NCBI GenBank assembly: GCA_036873755.1
Contig: JAVTVY010037326.1
Coordinates: forward strand, 1-64,000
Origin: Hanleya hanleyi
Lineage: Eukaryota; Mollusca; Polyplacophora; Lepidopleurida; Hanleyidae
Direction: 5' to 3'
Length of the DNA stretch: 64,000 nucleotides
Below are positions 57,200 to 64,000 of the stretch, piece after piece. Each line of letters begins with the position of its first letter. Position 1 is the stretch's first letter. The notes beneath the pieces were generated by a model, which worked only from the letters and a program-made list of their open reading frames with translations, did not search any database and was not told the DNA's origin. Both the position numbers and the translations under genes were made by a program.

Positions 57200-59610
57200 C
57201 ATTTCTTCAGACAAGGAAGCAAGGTTGCCTTCATTTCTAGAATTATTTTGTTCGTGAGCATTCAAAACAAGGATAATCTGTATCTCCTTGTATGCAAAAG
57301 TTAATTGCTGTTGAATCAAAGAAGTTTTGTGTTTAAAATTATAGTTCTACTGGATATTTCAGATAAGAGGTTCCCCGTCGGAGCTATAGGCACCTTCGTG
57401 CAGTGTTGACAATTCAGATGCGAGCCAACAAACCTGGGGATGTATATGATGGAAATAGAAGTAGAATTCCACATTATTTCTCATTTTTCTGTCTTATTTC
57501 GTACTACCATTGGTATCTCTTTTCTTTCTGCTATGTGGGATCTTTACGCGAGCTGTTAAATCGGATCGTTTCTAACCAGCGGTCGTCCCCATCGTTTGCA
57601 TGTTATGGCGAAATCCTATTCACAAAAGAATCTTTTAGGCTGAATGCATTTTGTTAAGGAGACTACCTTCTGAGTAATTAATTATTTGGTTTCTCATATA
57701 TTATATATTCTTGTCAAGATGTTTGGGGCAATTGAATATACTGTCGTATACATTCTTTAACCGTATGGGAAGCTGCCCGAAAACATAAATTTCCACAGTT
57801 AATTTTTGCATGCATATGTTCTTTATGAATCAAGAAGGGAAGGCGCCCCAACAATCCAATCGCCAAAATTAAACTCAAAATCTTTTTTTAGAACTTTAGG
57901 GAATTAGGGAAAATGACCAGTTGGGGGAATTGCCTCTGATTTCAAAATCAAAAGTCTGTAGACTACCTAACCTTGCAGACCGTACATCCATATTTGCGTT
58001 AGCTGTACCATGTAATATACCAGCGAAGACATTTTGATTAGGCTTATTACATCCGCTGGTTTCAGGGTATCAGTAAGGGAACGGTATCAAAAGTAAAATG
58101 AAATAAAAGTAATTCCGAAAGTGGAAGTCATTGTGATATAATATTCTATATTTGGGCTGTGATTATATCATCGTCACTTCAAAAGTGAAGATCGATAACT
58201 TTCAGGAGATAATCGCATGATTTATCTGGCTGCTATTATCAAGCTCTCGGTTACGAACTGAAGCGGGAAGTTCACCCCCCCCCACCCCCCCCCCCCTGGG
58301 AAGAAAAATGGGTACAATCAAAGTTTACGTCAACTTTACTATAGAAATAATGAATTGGACTAACGTGACGATGAGTAAATTAGAAAGTGGTAAGTATGCG
58401 TAATTGGAATTAAAAAAATAAATAAATTGGGATCTACTATTATAAAACCATAATCAATGGATTAATATTATCTTTCAGATGCACTCTATAAAGTCAATCA
58501 CTGAAATAGATTTATACGAAACTGTACAATAATCTCCGCTATATATATTTCAACTTATGTATTTTTATTTGTTTTAAAATATATATATAGTGCTTGTAAA
58601 TTTAGGAATTGATTCAGAAATTTGTATATGGATAAATAAAGCATCTTGTGTATGAGCATCGAAGTCGGAAGTGACACAGAGTTCAATCAACGTATCAACA
58701 ACAGAATAGATTGGTGAACATACGCAGACAAAAGGTGGTTTGATGAAACAAAACTGTTTGTGTGAAAGTTGGAAAACAGGTGAACAATTAAATAAATAAA
58801 TCAACCAGAATGGCAAGTAACGAAAATAATTTTGCATGCGAAGGTGGACACAATATACTATTTCAACAGCGTTACTTACCAAGGATTCCCTTTTCTCTGA
58901 CATTGACAGAATTAATCAAAGATTATAAAGACACAATAGCAAAAAAAATCTCCAGATGTGAATAAAATAGTGAAGTTGCGAATAGGAACCATACTTTCAC
59001 AACATAAATTTTATTAGAAAAGCGCGACATTAGTCTGACCAAATAAATATTACTTTTATTATGGGCGTACTATTTTGCCCGATTTATTAGCTTATTATGT
59101 AGTCATTTTAAATTTGGAAATACACTCTTTTGAGATTGATTACATACGTTTTCCAAAGAGAAATTGTATACGAAAAGAGAGATATGACAAAATCTACGCC
59201 CAATCGCGGATCAAATTTATTGCATTACCCTGTGCTAAACTAAAATATATTTGCGAGAATAATCAAGATAATAGACTGAAGTAGAAGTAGAGGACAACCG
59301 TTACAATAAAAGATGCAAATTACGGATAGTAGCAAGGCTCAATATTATAGGACAATGATGTGGAACTTTGGGTGTCGATTTTTTTCTCGGCACATATATA
59401 TTACTTTGTGAGCCATTGACAAATACAAGAACACATAAATATACGAATCTTCACGCAAACCACTTCATGAACAGATGAATTCATACTTTTCAATGAATAC
59501 ACCGTAAACCCCTTTCTTCCAGATTATTTTCGTTGATCAGAAATAATCCCGCATTATATGCGATTATAACTCGTTGAAAACATATGATTATCTATCAGTG
59601 AAACTCAGTA
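57200..59610. other. non-coding stretch, nothing recognised
   Basis: No coding sequence supported. A C-rich run interrupted once by A lies at 58276-58299 and is a likely length-variable tract. AATAAATAAAT runs occur at 58419 and 58792. Confidence 0.45.
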
Positions 59611-59624
59611 TAGTGCAGGCACGT

Positions 59625-59755
59625 CAGTTCACGGCCCAAACCATACGTGGAGGATCCGACCATCATCCGTGGATGGTCCGGCCATGATACGTGGATGGTA
59701 CAGCTATCCTCCAGCTATCCTACTGCTATGGACAGGGTAATTGGAAAGTGGGAGT
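59625..59755. repeat. CATACGTGGA / CATCCGTGGA array (copy 2)
   Basis: Contains CATACGTGGAGGATCCGACC, CATCCGTGGATGGTCCGG and GATACGTGGATGGTACAGCT, ending in AATTGGAAAGTGGGAGTACT. It is the inverted, shorter relative of the array at 54418-54672. Confidence 0.55.
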
Positions 59756-59759
59756 ACTG

Positions 59760-60235
59760 TAAATCAAATTTTTGACCTATTTTTCGACTGAATTTTCTAA
59801 GAATGTTATAAATAAAATAAAGGATAATTAGTTTCATTAAAATGAAATACTTCTATCTCCTACTTCTATGCAAGAAAACTGCAAATATAGACAGAAAAGA
59901 CAAAAGGCGACTTTCTGACGAAACTTCATGTCCGCCATCTTGGATTTCCCCTCGAACCTATGCACCCAGGATTAAGCAAAGTCTCAAAATGACCCCAATA
60001 AAATTTACGAAAATTTCCAATGTTGAAACATTGGAAATTATCGTATTGCCTGTTTTGTTCCGGCATTACAGTGAAATGTTTGTCAGAGGGGTATATTAAA
60101 TGCTTTGAACTATTACCCATGACGTGTAGTATATGTGTACCAAGTTTCATGCTTTTATCATAAGGTGCTTTTCTTTATAAAGAAATATATTTTCACGATT
60201 TTTCTTTCACCAACCCATAGAGTGAATAATATATA
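59760..60235. other. non-coding stretch, nothing recognised
   Basis: Short frames on both strands (59842-60150) have no recognisable domain. AAATTTCCAATGTTGAAACATTGGAAATT-type local dyad symmetry occurs at about 60012-60041. Confidence 0.4.
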
Positions 60236-60241
60236 GAGGAT

Positions 60242-60355
60242 ATCACCTGTTTCTTGACGAATACCATAAATATTTCATCAAGTGGGGTGAGAAAATGCCA
60301 ATTTTCTCACCCGACGAGATGAAATATTTATGGTATTCGTCAAGAAACAGGTGAT
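60242..60355. repeat. long hairpin: 55-bp arms, 4-base loop
   Basis: The left arm, 60242-60296 (ATCACCTGTTTCTTGACGAA onward), pairs with 60301-60355 with only three mismatches around a GCCA loop. Neither arm holds a coding frame. Transcribed, it would form a near-perfect stem; as DNA it could extrude a cruciform. Confidence 0.95.
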
Positions 60356-60359
60356 TTTC

Positions 60360-62250
60360 TTTTTATTATATACTTCTGTTGTTCTACTTTATCCTGATTT
60401 TTTTTTTAACATTAAAATAAATCAGATTGTGTTGGCTTTATCGACTGAAGGTACACTAAAACACTGGTTATTTTCACTGTGACGTCACTCGCGGACTACT
60501 TTGCTGTCAACAAATCGCACGTGCCGCGAGTGAATTTCTTTCAGTCGGGCATCCTGCACTTTAGTATCGATGACATCCAGCAGATCTCAAGAATTTTATT
60601 AGCTTTATATCTCAAACGATTTTCATGCCGACCCGTCAGCCAACTCCCCCGCTTCCCTTCAGCAGAAAAGCACGGACCATCCTGGGGCTTGTCTCGCTGT
60701 CTGCACCCGGACAGGACTGACGCACTGGTTTCTCGTTGACCTCTCTGGTTCCACACGGTGTTTGTCCTTTGCACAGAACGTTCTCATTTCAAATAAAATC
60801 CGCATTCGCCCTTGATTTCGTTCATGTCTACCCAAATAGCAGCAAAATCGAATGGTTACGATAAGTGATAGCCAGATTTAGATTTACCGGTCGTGCGTGG
60901 TTGTTGTGTGGAGCTTCGACGGAGGTGAGAGCCTGCGGATTTATCATTGTGATTTTGCCGATTCTTAATGAATACTCACTGATAAGAGTTCACTGTCGTT
61001 GAAGTTGTTTTTCATGTTTTCTCCTCAACTTTGATGCGACATTTTCATGATATGACCCCAATTTCGAATCTTCAATTGAGGAATGTGTTTTATTTTCCAC
61101 GCCGAGTTGGTGTTGCATTCTGCACTGCTCTGGCCAAACTGCTGTCACGTCGCGCATGTTCAGGTGCACGCCTACGTGACGAGTCGGTCCCATTATCGCT
61201 ATTGCCGGTATTTTTTATTCATTTTGTGCCTATTTGTGTTTTATTTCCTGTCAAAATCTGGTCATCATAAGGCATAATAACATAAAAATCCTCTCAAATA
61301 TTTAGCTTGTTTTTCTTTGGCGCACAAACCTTGCGGAGGTTTGGTCAATTGTCTCATCACTGTGACATGTATTCGTGCGCTGTGACGTCATTTTCCATAT
61401 CATCACAGTGATGATATATTTGATATCATCACTCAGGGAAAATATCGCTTTTATTTGATTGATAATTTTCACTATCTCATCGCCAAGTATATAATAAAGT
61501 TAAATATAACAATCTAAGATTTGAAGCCTATTAGGAATACTTACAGGTATGGTAATCAGAATAACTCACGATGAGTTTGTGAAATTGCCCTCAGTAGACC
61601 TTCAATCGACCAACGTACATATATATGTCCCCAGTTTGTATTTTGCCCATACTCACTACAATGTGATCATCCAGGGCAAAATCGAAGCTTCAGCTGAACC
61701 CGATACAATATACAACTTATATTAAAGTGTGATCATGATCGAGAAGAAAAAGTCTAACTATGTTAAGACAATATGACGAAAATATATGCAGTTTGAGAGG
61801 TGAAGTTTACGAAAGCCAAGAAGGGACTTCTGGCCCACGAATTCTGACTTAGTTTCTGCGGATAGGTCTAGCCATGGAACATTGTACGAGGTCCGGTCTC
61901 AATCGTTTACTTTGCTGGGCAAGTCGGAGATGTCCCAAAGCATATTGCTTATTCTTTAAAACGGCAATTTTAGACATCCACCCACCCCTAAAGTATGACG
62001 CAAGACATAAAACGGCAACATTCGGTTGGTCGCTTGGTAATAGTAATTTGATAATAATAGAATTAATATTATTTAGCTGTATTGCTTCTGACCTCCGGCT
62101 TCCAACTTTTGAACCCAAACTATTGTTATAGGCCATAACAATGGTTTTGTGTTCTTGCTATTTTAACACTATGCATGACACGCATGTTTTTCCACTGGTA
62201 ACTCTTATCGGTTTCATTTAAAATGATTTTATTTTAATTTATTTATACAC
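60360..62250. other. non-coding stretch with dyad sequences
   Basis: No gene recognised. ATATCATCACAGTGATGATAT at 61398-61418 is a near-perfect 21-base dyad, followed by ATATCATCACTC. GTGACGTCA/TGTGACGTCAT occur at 60479 and 61381. Together with the hairpin they may be parts of a TGACGTCA-bearing non-autonomous element, but its boundaries are unclear. Confidence 0.35.
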
Positions 62251-62255
62251 CTCAG

Positions 62256-62610
62256 TCTGTGGTCACGATTAACTCACGGACATTTACTAAAAAAAGAGCC
62301 AGTCCCAACGTGTATTCCAAGTCACAAAGATCTCACTGTGAAACATATTATTATCGACTGTATAGATTTTCAGAGATTATTTTTATCAAGCAGCTACTTT
62401 AGAAGATTTATTTAGTCGGATGAAAGAAGACTTTATCTTAATTTATTTGAGAGAAATTGTTTGTTGTATAAGTTTTAATTTGTGTATGTTTTTAAGTGTT
62501 CGATTACTAAGTTGGATACTTAAAGTTTTGTTTGATCGTCGGTATATAGCTGAATTATTGCTGAACACGACGTTAAACCTTAATTCTCTCTCTCTCTCTC
62601 TGTCTCTCTC
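62256..62610 (+). pseudogene. LINE 3' end with (CT)n tail
   Basis: Starts with a CACGATTAACTCACGGACAT stretch corresponding to RLTHGHLLKK, then VPTCIPSHKDLTVKHIIIDC. It continues through a broken C-terminus to the 3' module GTCGGTATATAGCTGAATTA, CACGACGTTAAACCTTAATT and a (CT)n run (62583-62611). The family is the same as at 8205 and 16850. Confidence 0.8.
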
Positions 62611-62614
62611 CAAA

Positions 62615-63710
62615 GAGAAAAACGTGATATCCAAAAACCTGTAAACACAATGTTAATGGATTGCAGAAGGATCAAACTCCTCTGTATCTTAGAAAAGAAA
62701 ATATACCATTATTTGTCTATCTATTTATCTCTAGTTTACAGATTCAAAACGCTGAGGAAGCGAAGCTCATTTACATAAGAAATTTGTACCAGACCCAAAA
62801 ATCTCTGAAGTAGAATATTTCAGTGACCAGTAGGAATATTATCATGAAATAAATTTAAAAATTTCAGAAAAACTATGGAAACAACATATCTCTCCACCAG
62901 AAATTTTTGTTTTCCATTTTTTCTCCTTTATGATGAAAAACATTTGTTCACAAACTTTTGGGAAATGTCCCATGGCAAAAGACCTATCACATTATTATCT
63001 GTATTATTTTGATTAACCAAATTGCCGTTATTAGTCGCCAGAAGGACTGCAGCACAAAACCAGCGCCAAAATGTTCAGGCATTATTATGTGCAAAGCTTG
63101 AGGCGGTGGAGATGTTTTCATGTCAAAATCAAAAGTCATAAGTAAAAAGTCAGAAGTTGAATTTCGGATATCAGAAGTCAGATGTCCCCTCTCCATTTTC
63201 GTAATAGTTTGTATATTACATCAAACGTTCCTGGCTGAAGATATCTTCCGTTCAGGTTTGAAGTAAAGCAAGCATCGAACCACCATCCTGAAGAAGAATA
63301 GAGCAAAGCACAGTTGGAAGCCGAGGATGCGTCATTGTCCTGATCAATTGTGGTGAAATTCATTCCGTCGTGATACGACCTGTTCGCAAAAGAAGATATC
63401 GCATTTGTATGTAGAGAAATCTTTCTTCACAATCGAACAAGAACTGCTGCAGAATAACTAAAGTCTATCCAAATTAAGCTGTTTGGGGGGAGGGGGTCAA
63501 ATACACGGGGAGACGTCATCTTGTTTTCTTTTTCGAGTAGACAAAATCTCATTGATGCCATATAAAGTAATAGCAGGCGGTCCGTTGGTGTGTCGCTAAT
63601 ATCCCATATCCAGTGAAATTGCAGAACAATAAATCGAACACACCTCTAAACTAAATACCCCTCCGGTAACCGTGAAGGCTATAACGCTATGTATACAATT
63701 GAACACTTCA
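62615..63710. other. non-coding stretch, nothing recognised
   Basis: No coding sequence supported. Confidence 0.45.
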
Positions 63711-63717
63711 TGCTTCT

Positions 63718-63850
63718 CTCATGAATGCTAACGATTCTGCTGCAGGCCCAGATAATATTCATTATCAACTTTTGAAACATCTACCCGAATCTTCTCTAGA
63801 AATTCTATTTCTAAATCAGTTTGGATCAGTTGGCGAAAGTTTAATAGTTC
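63718..63850 (+). pseudogene. LINE RT N-terminal scrap
   Basis: The plus strand reads MNANDSAAGPDNIHYQLLKH then LPESSLEILFLNQF, the start of an RT domain in non-LTR elements (the DSAxGPDNI-type block). It breaks off into PLE-like sequence near 63833. Confidence 0.6.
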
Positions 63851-64000
63851 GACGATTCACGATCATATCACTTTAAATTACTTAGTGGGTTTAACTAACA
63901 CATTATTCTATTTCTAAATCTATTTGGATCAGTTGGCGAAAGTTTAATAGTTCGATGATTCACGATCATATCACTTTAAATTACTTAGTGGGTTTAACTA
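63806..64000 (+). repeat. 103-bp tandem repeat fusing LINE and PLE sequence
   Basis: The unit starting TCTATTTCTAAATC repeats with a period of 103. The second copy runs off the window end. The second half of each unit (AGTTTAATAGTTCGACGATT to CTTAGTGGGTTTAACTAACA) is also found at 39765-39830 in the PLE linker, where it encodes SNYLVGLTNT. The first half is LINE RT sequence. Confidence 0.8.

Overview
This is animal nuclear DNA, most likely from a marine gastropod mollusc. The sequence is AT-rich. It has intron-split coding (GTAAAA donors, pyrimidine-rich AG acceptors), long spacers and many decayed mobile elements. The gastropod assignment rests on ACTC-tailed SINEs ending in a GACGTTAAA module, an abundant (CT)n-tailed non-LTR family, and a Naiad-type Penelope-like element (PLE). 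It is an inference from repeat style, not from a diagnostic gene.

Only one gene looks intact and cellular: a two-exon, plus-strand family 92 glycosyltransferase (29750-30285 and 32568-33495, about 487 residues). Its 2.3 kb intron is packed with LINE, PLE and MITE remnants. Other coding material is transposon-derived or broken: a transposase-like gene at 9.4-12.3 kb split by two later insertions; a piggyBac transposase on the minus strand (13.1-14.7 kb) with frameshifts and a lost catalytic Asp; a large, nearly intact transposon-like protein at 19.06-21.86 kb; and a THAP zinc-finger exon at 27.4-27.7 kb. A possible host terminal exon lies at 45.74-45.97 kb.

Layout. 0-9 kb: a MITE, poorly resolved coding remnants on the minus strand, a 2.8 kb terminal-inverted-repeat (TIR) element with a second inverted-repeat unit inside it, and SINE and LINE ends. 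9-22 kb: broken transposase genes and a LINE with a reverse transcriptase (RT) and a cysteine-rich C-terminus. 22-29.7 kb: mostly non-coding, with degenerate repeats, a LINE end, the THAP exon, a hairpin MITE and a C-rich CCCCAC array. 29.7-33.6 kb: the GT92 gene. 34-39 kb: repeats, a 344-bp-period tandem duplication and LINE fragments. 39.2-45.6 kb: a nest in which a Naiad-like PLE (GIY-YIG endonuclease N-terminal to the RT) is interrupted by a CR1/L2-type LINE with a 2A-like motif, by a 5S-rRNA-headed SINE and by an inverted, truncated copy of its own family. 46-64 kb: mostly non-coding, with one more CR1/L2-type LINE (49.7-52.45 kb), hairpins, CATCCACGGA arrays and LINE ends.

The most informative result is stratigraphic. 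In three places, removing an insertion at its target-site duplication restores a continuous older reading frame, giving a relative order of insertions. The SINEs also share their 3' module with the (CT)n-tailed LINE family, consistent with a SINE-LINE partnership.
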